From positions 1 through 6,198 of the forward strand of contig SYEN01000132.1 in the NCBI GenBank assembly GCA_005800795.1: a stretch of 6,198 nucleotides of DNA, in the 5' to 3' direction. The translations under genes and the position numbers were made by a program. The stretch comes from Burkholderiales bacterium (GTDB lineage Bacteria > Pseudomonadota > Gammaproteobacteria > Burkholderiales > SG8-41). Under the pieces are notes generated by a model. The model saw only the letters and a list, made by a program, of their open reading frames with translations. It was not told where the DNA came from and ran no database searches. Of this stretch, positions 1 to 5,823 are shown piece after piece (position 1 is the stretch's first letter; every line of letters starts with the position of its first letter).

Positions 1-75
1 CACCGCAACGACAACGTATTCAAGCTCTTTCTTAAAATCTACTTTAGTTACGTTTCGCCCTAATTACCCTAATAT

Positions 76-93
76 TTGAATACTTGTATTCAA
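76..93. promoter_or_regulatory. Perfect palindrome, possible operator or element end
   Basis: The sequence reads TTGAATAC-TT-GTATTCAA, two perfect 8-bp arms around a 2-bp spacer. A third copy of the half-site GTATTCAA lies at 16-23, and a short direct repeat CCCTAAT occurs at 58-64 and 67-73. The surrounding 1-93 segment is clearly more AT-rich than the rest of the window. Its compact twofold symmetry resembles operators bound by dimeric GntR- or TetR-type regulators, which often control Bug receptor or catabolic genes; this is inference. It abuts the truncated receptor fragment exactly, so it may instead be the end of an inserted element. No regulator gene is visible nearby. Confidence 0.45.
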
Positions 94-186
94 TCCGGCA
101 CGGCGGCGGAGTTTGCCGCTTACATCAAGAGCGAAGTCGTCAAGTGGGCACGCGTGATCAAGCAGACAGGCATCACACCCGAGTAG
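94..186 (+). pseudogene. C-terminal remnant of a Bug/TctC-family solute receptor gene
   Basis: In the frame ending at the TAG codon 184-186, codons from 94 encode SGTAAEFAAYIKSEV followed by VKWARVIKQTGITPE. This is the typical C-terminal helix of tripartite tricarboxylate receptor (Bug/TctC) proteins. Aligned without gaps to the last 30 residues of the intact receptor at 4855-5823, 15 positions are identical, including the T-x-AEF, IK-x-E, W-x-RV and TGI positions. The same frame has a stop at 70-72, and the codons at 73-93 do not resemble a receptor, so about 290 upstream codons are missing. There is no start codon or ribosome binding site in keeping with a functional gene. It ends 7 bp before the converging stop codon of the next gene. 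The identification is firm; how the gene was truncated is unknown. Confidence 0.75.
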
Positions 187-193
187 TCAACGG

Positions 194-808
194 TCAGCTC
201 GCATCCACCGACTGCACGAATATCACTTCGCAACTGCCTTGCCCCGTATCGTCGCGTGTCAGGGAGCTGCGCCAACCCCAGCCATCCTTGGCCTTGACTT
301 CGACCAAGTAGCCCGACAACTTCACGATCTGCCCTTTGCGGATTTTATCGAGCGTGCGCGCCACACCGGCATCGGCCGGAATCAGGTGCATGTTCGCGCT
401 GGAGGTTTCAATCTCTCGACGGGGGATCGGCGGCTCGCCTTCATAGCGCCAGTAGTACCATCGGCTGCTCTGCGAAATCGACAGCCGGTCGGTTACCGGC
501 GTTTCACTCATGCGTCCCCAGCCGAAGGCGACTTCCAGCGGCGACAAATCCGCTTCGCGCCCTGTGCGATAGCTGCTGACCGAAAGCGCGCGTGCGGTCA
601 GACCGAACTGCGCCAGGATTCTGATTTCGTAGCCGTTCATCGTGAACACATGGGGCCGCGGCACCGCGTCCTGCCGCGGCGCGTCGCGTTCCGAGGCCAC
701 TGACACTACGGCGGCCGGTGGCGCCTCTACCACTTGCGGCGGCTTGGCGCGGCCGAACGTGAACCACAGCCCGGCCAGAATCGCGCCACCGATTAAAATA
801 CGCTTCAC
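194..808 (-). CDS. Membrane-anchored conserved hypothetical protein, 204 aa
   Basis: No function is known to me. The protein starts MKRILIGGAI with a single hydrophobic segment at about residues 4-19, an uncleaved anchor or signal sequence. A Pro/Ala-rich linker (about 22-55) follows, then a soluble domain, presumably periplasmic. That domain carries dense motifs that look conserved: LSVSSYR (75-81), FGWGRMS (95-101), SRWYYWR (115-121), PIPRREIE (127-134), SSANMHLIP (136-144) and a C-terminal GYLVEV...GWGWRSSLTR stretch (166-185). The pattern of a short strand-rich C-terminal half after NMHLIPAD could be a small barrel, but I cannot assign a fold. The start is GTG at 808, with an AAGGA sequence (minus strand, 823-819) 10 bp upstream. 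It is transcribed away from the AEC permease gene across a 122-bp spacer and converges on the receptor remnant. It is a real gene by motif density and codon use. Confidence 0.85.
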   Translation of the reverse strand: MKRILIGGAILAGLWFTFGRAKPPQVVEAPPAAVVSVASERDAPRQDAVPRPHVFTMNGYEIRILAQFGLTARALSVSSYRTGREADLSPLEVAFGWGRMSETPVTDRLSISQSSRWYYWRYEGEPPIPRREIETSSANMHLIPADAGVARTLDKIRKGQIVKLSGYLVEVKAKDGWGWRSSLTRDDTGQGSCEVIFVQSVDAS

Positions 809-930
809 GACAGACCTGTCCTTTCACTGGCGCAACCGCGCTCCCTCTGCAAACTGAGTGTGCACCGCTTCCCCCGGTTCAAGTATAACCATCCCATGGC
901 GTTGAGAATAATTTCGCTGTACCCGGCTGT
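809..930. promoter_or_regulatory. Divergent intergenic region, presumed promoters
   Basis: This 122-bp spacer separates two divergent genes and must carry promoters for both if they are not transcribed from elsewhere. At 883-889 the sequence AGTATAAC gives a minus 10-like hexamer in each direction: TATAAC on the plus strand (884-889) and TATACT on the minus strand (888-883), each five of six to TATAAT. No convincing minus 35 hexamer sits at the right distance for either. The ribosome binding site of the minus-strand gene lies at 819-823. Confidence 0.3.
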
Positions 931-1893
931 ATGAGTTACTTCATCCAACTGCGCGGCCTCATGATCGAGGTCATGCTGCCGCTGGGTCTGCTGGTGGCGG
1001 CGGGGGCGTTCTGGCCGCGCATTTTCGCCGATGCGCAGCCAGATGTGCTGCGCACGCAACTGAATCGCGTGGTGATGTATGTGTTTTACCCGTGCATACT
1101 GTTCGCGGTGGCGGCGTCCACCCCGATCACGTTGCCGCTGTTGTCGGTGCCGCTGCTGGTGGGTATCGGCACCTTGTGCTCGGGCGCATTGCTGTATTGG
1201 CTGCTCTACCGCACGCCGCTGGGCAAAAACCTTTCCGATCCCACGCGTGCTGTGCTGGTGATCGGCGGGATGTGGGGCAACACCTTCAACATTGGCGCGC
1301 CGGTGCTGATTTTCTTTTTCGGCCGCGACGCCACGCGCTACGCGATCTACAACGACGTGATCATGACCATGCCGCTGGTGTGGAGCCTCGGCGTGTGGAT
1401 CGCGACAAGGCTGGGTTCGCACGAGAGCAATGTGTCATACCCGTCCGTGTGGCGTGTGCTGCTGACCATGCCGCCGCTCTGGGCGTTCGTGTTGGGCCTT
1501 GCTTCGCAGCAATTGGGGCTGACGTATCAGCCGCTGGTGTCGGCCGCGCAGTTTGTCGGGCAGGCGACCATCCCGGTGGTAATGTTCGTGCTGGGCTTGA
1601 CGATCCCGTGGCGCAACCTCACGCCGCGCCCGGAGATTCTCGCCACCGCCGCCGTGAAGCTGCTGGCGATGCCGGTGATGGTGTGGTTCGCCGCCGGCGC
1701 GCTCTTTGAACAACGCAATGAGGCGCAATATGCCGCCGTGGTCGAAGCCGCAACGCCAGCGATGATGACCACGTTGCTGCTTGCGGATCGCTTCAAGCTC
1801 GATTCCGCGATGGCGGGGCTGATCGTGGGCTGGACGACGCTGCTGTTTTGGTTGAGTTTGCCGATGGTTATGGCCATGGGGATGATTCGATAG
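931..1893 (+). CDS. Auxin efflux carrier (AEC) family permease, 320 aa
   Basis: An inner-membrane permease of the AEC family, whose bacterial members export or import small organic anions such as malate or malonate; the substrate here is not evident. The sequence shows about ten hydrophobic segments in the usual five-plus-five layout, roughly at residues 13-29, 46-63, 67-93, 107-130, 141-159, 173-192, 206-226, 235-258, 267-285 and 292-318. Family hallmarks are present: YVFYPCILF (50-58) in the second segment, GNTFNIGAPV (116-125) in the fourth, and EAATPAMMTTLLLADRF (272-288) in the ninth. Length is typical. The ATG at 931 has no good ribosome binding site; ATG codons at 961 (M11) or 973 (M15) would give N-termini closer to many family members, so the start is uncertain. 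The downstream gene follows after 21 bp, making a probable two-gene operon. Confidence 0.9.
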   Translation: MSYFIQLRGLMIEVMLPLGLLVAAGAFWPRIFADAQPDVLRTQLNRVVMYVFYPCILFAVAASTPITLPLLSVPLLVGIGTLCSGALLYWLLYRTPLGKNLSDPTRAVLVIGGMWGNTFNIGAPVLIFFFGRDATRYAIYNDVIMTMPLVWSLGVWIATRLGSHESNVSYPSVWRVLLTMPPLWAFVLGLASQQLGLTYQPLVSAAQFVGQATIPVVMFVLGLTIPWRNLTPRPEILATAAVKLLAMPVMVWFAAGALFEQRNEAQYAAVVEAATPAMMTTLLLADRFKLDSAMAGLIVGWTTLLFWLSLPMVMAMGMIR

Positions 1894-1900
1894 CCTGCAC

Positions 1901-1906
1901 AAGGAG
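1901..1906 (+). promoter_or_regulatory. Strong ribosome binding site AAGGAG
   Basis: AAGGAG lies 8 bp before the ATG at 1915, inside the 21-bp gap after the permease stop codon. It fixes the start of the small downstream gene and shows it is translated independently within the operon. Confidence 0.8.
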
Positions 1907-1914
1907 AAAAAGCA

Positions 1915-2247
1915 ATGCCCGCAACCGCACCGTATTTCTACATGGTCACCTTCGAAATCGACCCGAAGGACGAAAAAGATTTCAACGAAATTTACGACAC
2001 CGAGCACATTCCAAACATTCTGCAAGTCGAGGGCGTGTTGCAGGTGATCCGTCTGCGCGATGTCGAGCCCACGCCGCAGGGCTGGCTCAAATGTTCGGCG
2101 CTGTATCTGATCACGCAACCGGATTTGCCCACCACGCCGCAGTGGAAAGCTAAATCGGATCTGGGGCGCTGGGCGCCGGTGATCCGGCCGAAGGTCAAGG
2201 CGCGGCGGCAGCGATTGGGGACTGTGGCGGCGAATTCGAGCCGATGA
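1915..2247 (+). CDS. Small EthD-like dimeric alpha/beta-barrel protein, 110 aa
   Basis: A small cytoplasmic protein of the EthD-like/ferredoxin-fold (dimeric alpha-beta barrel) type. The start PYFYMVTFEIDP (6-17) followed by FNEIYDTEHIPNILQVEGV (23-41) matches the pattern 'beta strand, then (W/Y)YDTEH-(I/L)P, then a G-V strand' of EthD and related domains. In these, the Tyr-Asp-x-Glu-His helix lines the pocket. The last ~20 residues are Arg/Lys/Ala-rich and probably disordered. Exact function is unknown; family members include oxygenase accessory proteins and degradation enzymes. It sits 21 bp after the AEC permease stop behind a strong AAGGAG, so it is likely cotranscribed and may act on, or sense, the compound that the permease moves; that link is inference. 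Confidence 0.8.
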   Translation: MPATAPYFYMVTFEIDPKDEKDFNEIYDTEHIPNILQVEGVLQVIRLRDVEPTPQGWLKCSALYLITQPDLPTTPQWKAKSDLGRWAPVIRPKVKARRQRLGTVAANSSR

Positions 2248-2416
2248 GATCGCGCGGACGCTGCATGGCCGCAAAAAATAATCAATTAAAACTAATACTT
2301 ACATGTTTCGCGAATTCACCCGCCGATTGTTGCGGCACTTTTTCCACGCGCTGCGTTCAGATGGCGCGTGCCGTCATTCATCCCGCCATGCGCTTTTTGT
2401 GTAGTCCGAAACGTCC

Positions 2417-3415
2417 GTGACCAGTAAAAAAATAGCCTGCCTGATGGCCCTGTCCACCCTGATCGCCGCGGTGTTCGGCGGCTGCGCGCGGATTCAGGAA
2501 TTGATTTTGCCCACGCCCAATGTGCCCAGCGAATGGAACGCGCTGCTTGCCGAAGTGCGCGCGTTTGAGCGGCGCATCGGCTTCAACAAGGAAACCGAGA
2601 ATTTCAAGGCGGTGTATCAGGAACAGGGCAGCTATGCCATGTGCGGGTACGCCCCGCGCCTGCAGTTGCCGTATTCCTATCAGGACCCTTTGATCCGCTG
2701 GGCCGATGCGCAGACCGAAGCCGAATGCCGCGCCGGTGCGGGCAGTGACGATATGTATTTCACCACCGTAGAGGCCATTGGCGAAATCGGCACCGCCGTC
2801 ACCTCCAGCATGCTCGAAGGCAAGCTCGACCGTTTTTTGTATCTGGTGATCCACGAAGATTGCCACGATCAATTTGATCTGCCTTATGGCGTTGAAGAGG
2901 CGCTGTGCAATCTCATCGGTTACAAGGGCATGGCGGCGTTCACCACGCAGAAATACGGCGCGTTGGGGCGCGAACACCTCGCCATCCGCCGTTATGCCGG
3001 CAAACAGACCGAACTCACGCGCGCAGTGGTCGATTACTACCAGCAAGTCGAACAACTATATACACGGCACGCGCGCAAGGAAATAACCGTCGACGCCGCG
3101 CTGCAAGCCCGCGCGCGTATTTTCGCCAACGCCGAGCGAACGCTTGGCTGGCACAAAAGCGCGATGAACAACGTCGGCCTCGCCAACGAAATGACTTACA
3201 GCCGCCACTATCCGCTGGCGGAACGCGTCTATGTGGCGATGGACAGCGACCTCGCCCGCACCGTCGCGTTTTTCAAGGAAGTCGACAAACGCAAACCCAC
3301 GCCAGCAGCACTGAAAAAGCAGTTGCGCATTACTGACGAAAAAAGTGTGGCGTTCGTGCGGGCGCAGGAGGCGGCGATTGTGCGGACAATAGAGTCGATG
3401 CTTGTCAGCCGCTGA
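2417..3415 (+). CDS. Putative zinc-dependent aminopeptidase-like lipoprotein, 332 aa
   Basis: The N-terminus MTSKKIACLMALSTLIAAVF then GGC is a lipoprotein signal peptide: basic start, hydrophobic core, and lipobox FGGC with the lipidated Cys at 23 followed by Ala, which in E. coli would favour outer-membrane sorting. The mature part contains YLVIHEDCHDQ (142-152), an HExxH zinc-binding motif (H146, E147, H150), followed by YGVEEALCNLIGYKG (157-171), whose Glu160 or Glu161 could be the third ligand. The later motif NNVGLANEMTYSRHYP (251-266) resembles the NNA-x-L...Y...P segment of the 'putative aminopeptidase' family (I recall it as PF10023, not checked). The hydrolase activity is therefore inferred. 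The start is GTG at 2417; an in-frame stop at 2402-2404 rules out anything earlier, and the next ATG (2444) would remove the basic residues of the signal. No clear ribosome binding site is visible. Its 3' end overlaps the converging oxidoreductase by 11 bp. Confidence 0.8.
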   Translation: MTSKKIACLMALSTLIAAVFGGCARIQELILPTPNVPSEWNALLAEVRAFERRIGFNKETENFKAVYQEQGSYAMCGYAPRLQLPYSYQDPLIRWADAQTEAECRAGAGSDDMYFTTVEAIGEIGTAVTSSMLEGKLDRFLYLVIHEDCHDQFDLPYGVEEALCNLIGYKGMAAFTTQKYGALGREHLAIRRYAGKQTELTRAVVDYYQQVEQLYTRHARKEITVDAALQARARIFANAERTLGWHKSAMNNVGLANEMTYSRHYPLAERVYVAMDSDLARTVAFFKEVDKRKPTPAALKKQLRITDEKSVAFVRAQEAAIVRTIESMLVSR

Positions 3416-4511
3416 TCGCCAGCGTCTGCCCCGTATCCGATGCCCGCTGTATCGTATCGACAAAGCGGTGCAGTTCCACGGCGGTATCAAACGTCGGCAG
3501 GCGGCTGTGCGGTTTGCCGCTGCGGATGGTCTCTGCAAATAGCGCGTACATTTGCCCGACGTTGTACGGATCGCCCTTGGGAAATTCCGGCGGCACGTGC
3601 ATGAAGCGATCCGGCAGCGGCAGGTCATCCAACTTTTGGCTGCGTTGCGCGCCTTGCACGCGCAGCATTTCGCCGCGTTGTGTTGAAACGTTGCCGGTGG
3701 CCACCAGCGTGCCTTCGCGACCGAAAATTTCCAGCTTGACGCCCGCGCCCGCCCACGGCACCGCGCCCACGTGCACGGAGGCCACCGCGCCGCGCGCGAG
3801 TTGGCCGCTGACCAGAATGTTGTCCGGCGACGTGACATCAACAAATTTTTTGGTATCGGTTTCATACCACTGCTTCGCCTGCGTGGTGACCATGCAGGCT
3901 ACGCGCGAGAAATTGCCAGCGACAAAACGCAGCGCGTCGATCACGTGGCCGTTGGCGATGGTCAGCGTGTTGGCGCCAAGGCTGGCGTCGCGCTGCCAGG
4001 TGCGGCTGGAGGGTTTTTCCAGCGTACCGTCGCGCATGCAAGACACATGGCAAGCCAGCACTTCGCCCACGTAGCCGCCGTCGATCAACTCTTTGATGTA
4101 GAGCAGCGCGGGACTCACGCGGGACTACAAACCGCAGGCCGTCTGCACACCCTTGGCCTTGGCGAGCGTGGCGAGTTCAACCGCCTCGGCGGTGTTGCGG
4201 CCCAGCGGCCACTCGGTATAAACGTGCTTGCCGGCTTCAATCGCGGCCTTGGTCGGCTCGTAGTGCGACGGCACTTTGATGACGACCGCCACCGCGTCGA
4301 TGTCCGGCGACACCACCATCGAGCGGTAATCGTGAAACGCCAGCTTCGCGCCGAACGCCTCTCGCGCGGCGGCAGCACTTTGCGGGTTGGACGTGCACAC
4401 GGCGGTAAATTCAATATCGGGATGCGCCAGCAGCGCAGGAAAATGCGATTGCGCGGCCCACGTTGATTTGGGGTTGGCACCGATAAAGCCGAGGCGGATC
4501 TTGTTGGGCAT
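3405..4511 (-). pseudogene. Gfo/Idh/MocA-family oxidoreductase interrupted by one amber codon
   Basis: A single minus-strand frame from ATG 4511 to TGA 3405-3407 (368 codons) encodes a complete Gfo/Idh/MocA NAD(P)-dependent oxidoreductase, a family that mostly oxidises sugars and cyclitols. Residues 1-128 (4511-4128) form the Rossmann domain: IRLGFIGANPKSTWA (5-19) is the dinucleotide loop and GKHVYTEWPLG (94-104) holds the motif that is normally EKP, here EWP. Codon 129 is TAG at 4127-4125. The frame then continues without shift through SRVSPALLYIKELIDGGYVGEV, the normal next segment, into the C-terminal domain with ANGHVID (186-192; candidate catalytic His189 and Asp192). The only defect seen is the amber codon, fitting CAG to TAG at a usually conserved Gln in the GLQ-x-R segment. 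A GTG at 4118 could restart the C-terminal half (237 aa) but has no ribosome binding site. The EWP motif and following segment recall Gal80-like members. Upstream of the ATG only a weak GAG is present. Confidence 0.85.
4125..4127 (-). other. In-frame amber stop codon inside the oxidoreductase
   Basis: The minus-strand codon 4127-4125 is TAG, between GGT-TTG (Gly-Leu, 4133-4128) and TCC-CGC (Ser-Arg, 4124-4119). Relatives read G-L-Q-x-R here, so a single C-to-T change of CAG explains it. Both flanks remain in the same frame. It may be a recent null mutation, a sequencing error, or a suppressed codon. Confidence 0.9.
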
Positions 4512-4655
4512 GTTGCGTGCTCGGGGAATGAGGGAGGCGTATTATTACTCGGCGTGACGCCACGGAGCGTTAGCGGGGCGCAACCCTATTGGGGCGGTTT
4601 TGTTTAAGTAATTGATTTAAAAGGGTATTTATTGCAGCATGCCCTATGCAGCCAA
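4512..4655. other. Intergenic region between oxidoreductase and tRNA, no gene seen
   Basis: These 144 bases separate the divergent oxidoreductase and tRNA genes. The part near 4600-4633 is AT-rich and could hold promoter elements. A short GGCGT-G-ACGCC palindrome lies around 4550-4560. I see no convincing coding frame, and no confident minus 10/minus 35 pair for the minus-strand gene. Confidence 0.4.
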
Positions 4656-4684
4656 TTGACAAATCCCCGCCAAATCCGGACAAT
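4656..4684 (+). promoter_or_regulatory. Sigma70-type promoter of the tRNA gene
   Basis: A perfect minus 35 hexamer TTGACA (4656-4661) is followed after 17 bp by GACAAT (4679-4684), four of six to TATAAT. The expected transcription start is about 4691, just before the tRNA 5' end at 4697. The bases after the minus 10 (CCCGCCC, 4685-4691) form a GC-rich discriminator, as expected for stringently controlled tRNA promoters. Confidence 0.6.
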
Positions 4685-4696
4685 CCCGCCCTCTTT

Positions 4697-4773
4697 GGTG
4701 ATATAGCTCAGGTGGTTAGAGCGCAGCACTCATAACGCTGAGGTCGGAGGTTCAAATCCACCTATCACCACCA
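4697..4773 (+). tRNA. tRNA with anticodon CAT, probably elongator tRNA-Met
   Basis: A full cloverleaf of 77 nt with encoded CCA can be folded. The acceptor stem is GGTGATA (4697-4703) with TATCACC (4763-4769), discriminator A4770 and CCA 4771-4773. The D stem is GCTC/GAGC (4706-4709, 4719-4722). The anticodon stem is CAGCA/CGCTG (4724-4728, 4736-4740), with loop CTCATAA and anticodon CAT at 4731-4733. The T arm is GGAGG-TTCAAAT-CCACC (4746-4762). Two stem positions do not pair: A31-C39 next to the anticodon loop and A51-A63 in the T stem; as I recall it, E. coli elongator tRNA-Met also has a mismatch at 51-63. The first acceptor pair G1-C72 rules out a typical initiator. CAT can also belong to tRNA-Ile2, whose C34 is changed to lysidine by TilS; the resemblance to elongator Met (loop CTCATAA, T arm) makes Met likelier but does not prove it. 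A promoter and a terminator flank it. Confidence 0.93.
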
Positions 4774-4807
4774 TTTCAAAATCCAACAACATCCAGCAGC
4801 ATCTTTG

Positions 4808-4830
4808 AACCGGCCTAAGGGCCGGTTTTT
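4808..4830 (+). terminator. Rho-independent terminator after the tRNA
   Basis: AACCGGCC (4808-4815) pairs perfectly with GGCCGGTT (4820-4827) around the loop TAAG, and the stem runs into a T tract (4826-4830). It lies 34 bp after the CCA end of the tRNA. On the minus strand the same hairpin sits 25 bp after the receptor gene stop, but with no U tract, so it would at most act weakly there. Confidence 0.85.
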
Positions 4831-4854
4831 CATTGCATCTTGACACGGCAATGT

Positions 4855-5823
4855 TCAACCGCCCTTGATGCCGGTTTCTTTTACCACCCGCGACCAACGC
4901 ACAATTTCGGCCTTGATATGGGTGACAAATTCGGCGGGGGTGCTGCCGACAGCTTCGGTGCCGTCGGCGGCGAGGCGTTTGGCGACGTCCCGGTGATGCG
5001 CGGCCTTGACGATTTCGCTGCTTAATTTACCGGCAATGGGTGCGGGCGTACGCGCCGGCAGGAACATGCCGTACCATTGCATGACATCGTAGCCTTTGAC
5101 GCCATTTTCGGCGATGGTCGGCAGGTCGGGGGCGCTTTGCGCGCGTTTGGCGCCGCTGACAGCCAGGGCGCGCAAGCGGCCGCTGCGCACATGCGGCTGC
5201 GACGAGGTGATGTTGGCCAGCGTCATTTGCACGTGCCCGGCAATGAGATCGGGGTACGCCGCACCCGTGCCTTTATAGGGTACGTGCACGGTCTTGATGC
5301 CGGTCGCCAGGTTTAAGAGTTCGTTGCCCAGGTGTATCAGCCCGCCCTGGCCGGCAGAGGCGTAGTTGAGCTTGCCGGGATTCGCTTTGGCGTAAGCGAT
5401 AAATTCGTGAAACGTTTTGGCGGGGATGGACGGATGCACCACGAGCACATAAGGTTGCTGCGTGATCTGGGTTAACGCCACGTAGTCGTTCAGCAGATCG
5501 TAGCTTGCCGGGTAGAGCAGCGGGTGGATCACCGCTGAGCCACTCATGAGGATCATGGTGTAACCGTCTGGCGCTGCTGTTCGCGCGATTTCCGCACCGA
5601 CGCTGCCGCCGCCACCGCCACGATTGTCAACCACGAAGCTCTGGCCGATTTGTTCATTGAGACGCGTGGCAAAAGCACGGCCAACGATATCTTGTCCGCC
5701 ACCGGGGGAAGACGAAACGATCAGCCGCACCGGGCGATTGGGATAGGCGGCAACCCCTTGCGCGCTCGCAGGAAGCGCGGGGAGTAACATCAAGGTGACC
5801 AAAATCATGCGTTTAACAGACAT
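4855..5823 (-). CDS. Bug/TctC-family periplasmic solute receptor, 322 aa
   Basis: A periplasmic binding protein of the tripartite tricarboxylate transporter receptor (Bug) family, which captures carboxylates or similar small acids and may present them to TctAB-type membrane partners. Residues 1-21 are a signal peptide: SVKR, hydrophobic MILVTLMLLPALP, cleavage near ASA-Q. The mature protein has the family pattern in order: YPNRPVRLIVSSSPGGGQDIVGR (27-49), VVDNRGGGGGSVGAE (64-78), PDGYTMIL (85-92), YAKANPGKLNYASAGQGG...HLG (144-166), VHVPYKGTGAAYPDLIAGHVQM (179-200) and the C-terminal PAEFVTHIKAEIVRW helix (296-310). Length is typical. I chose ATG 5823 because GGAG (minus strand, 5833-5830) lies 6 bp upstream; the GTG at 5835 would overlap that site. 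No tctA or tctB gene is adjacent, as for most Bug receptors. The ligand cannot be predicted. Confidence 0.95.
   Translation of the reverse strand: MSVKRMILVTLMLLPALPASAQGVAAYPNRPVRLIVSSSPGGGQDIVGRAFATRLNEQIGQSFVVDNRGGGGGSVGAEIARTAAPDGYTMILMSGSAVIHPLLYPASYDLLNDYVALTQITQQPYVLVVHPSIPAKTFHEFIAYAKANPGKLNYASAGQGGLIHLGNELLNLATGIKTVHVPYKGTGAAYPDLIAGHVQMTLANITSSQPHVRSGRLRALAVSGAKRAQSAPDLPTIAENGVKGYDVMQWYGMFLPARTPAPIAGKLSSEIVKAAHHRDVAKRLAADGTEAVGSTPAEFVTHIKAEIVRWSRVVKETGIKGG

Noticed and set aside
805..1422. Minus-strand frame of 205 codons opposite the permease N-terminal half
   Set aside because: Low-complexity Arg/His/Gln-rich sequence without motifs; a shadow of the permease gene.
1435..2274. Long minus-strand open frame opposite the permease and EthD-like genes
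   Set aside because: Composition (Arg/His/Gln-rich) is that of a mirror frame in GC-rich DNA; the plus-strand genes have clear family motifs.
2320..2343. Possible terminator after the EthD-like gene (GCCG...CGGC followed by CTTTTT)
   Set aside because: The stem has only four pairs and an uncertain register; too weak to call.
4116..4118. Independent start (GTG) for the C-terminal half of the oxidoreductase
   Set aside because: No ribosome binding site lies upstream, and the half lacks the nucleotide-binding domain; in-frame continuation across the amber codon explains it better.
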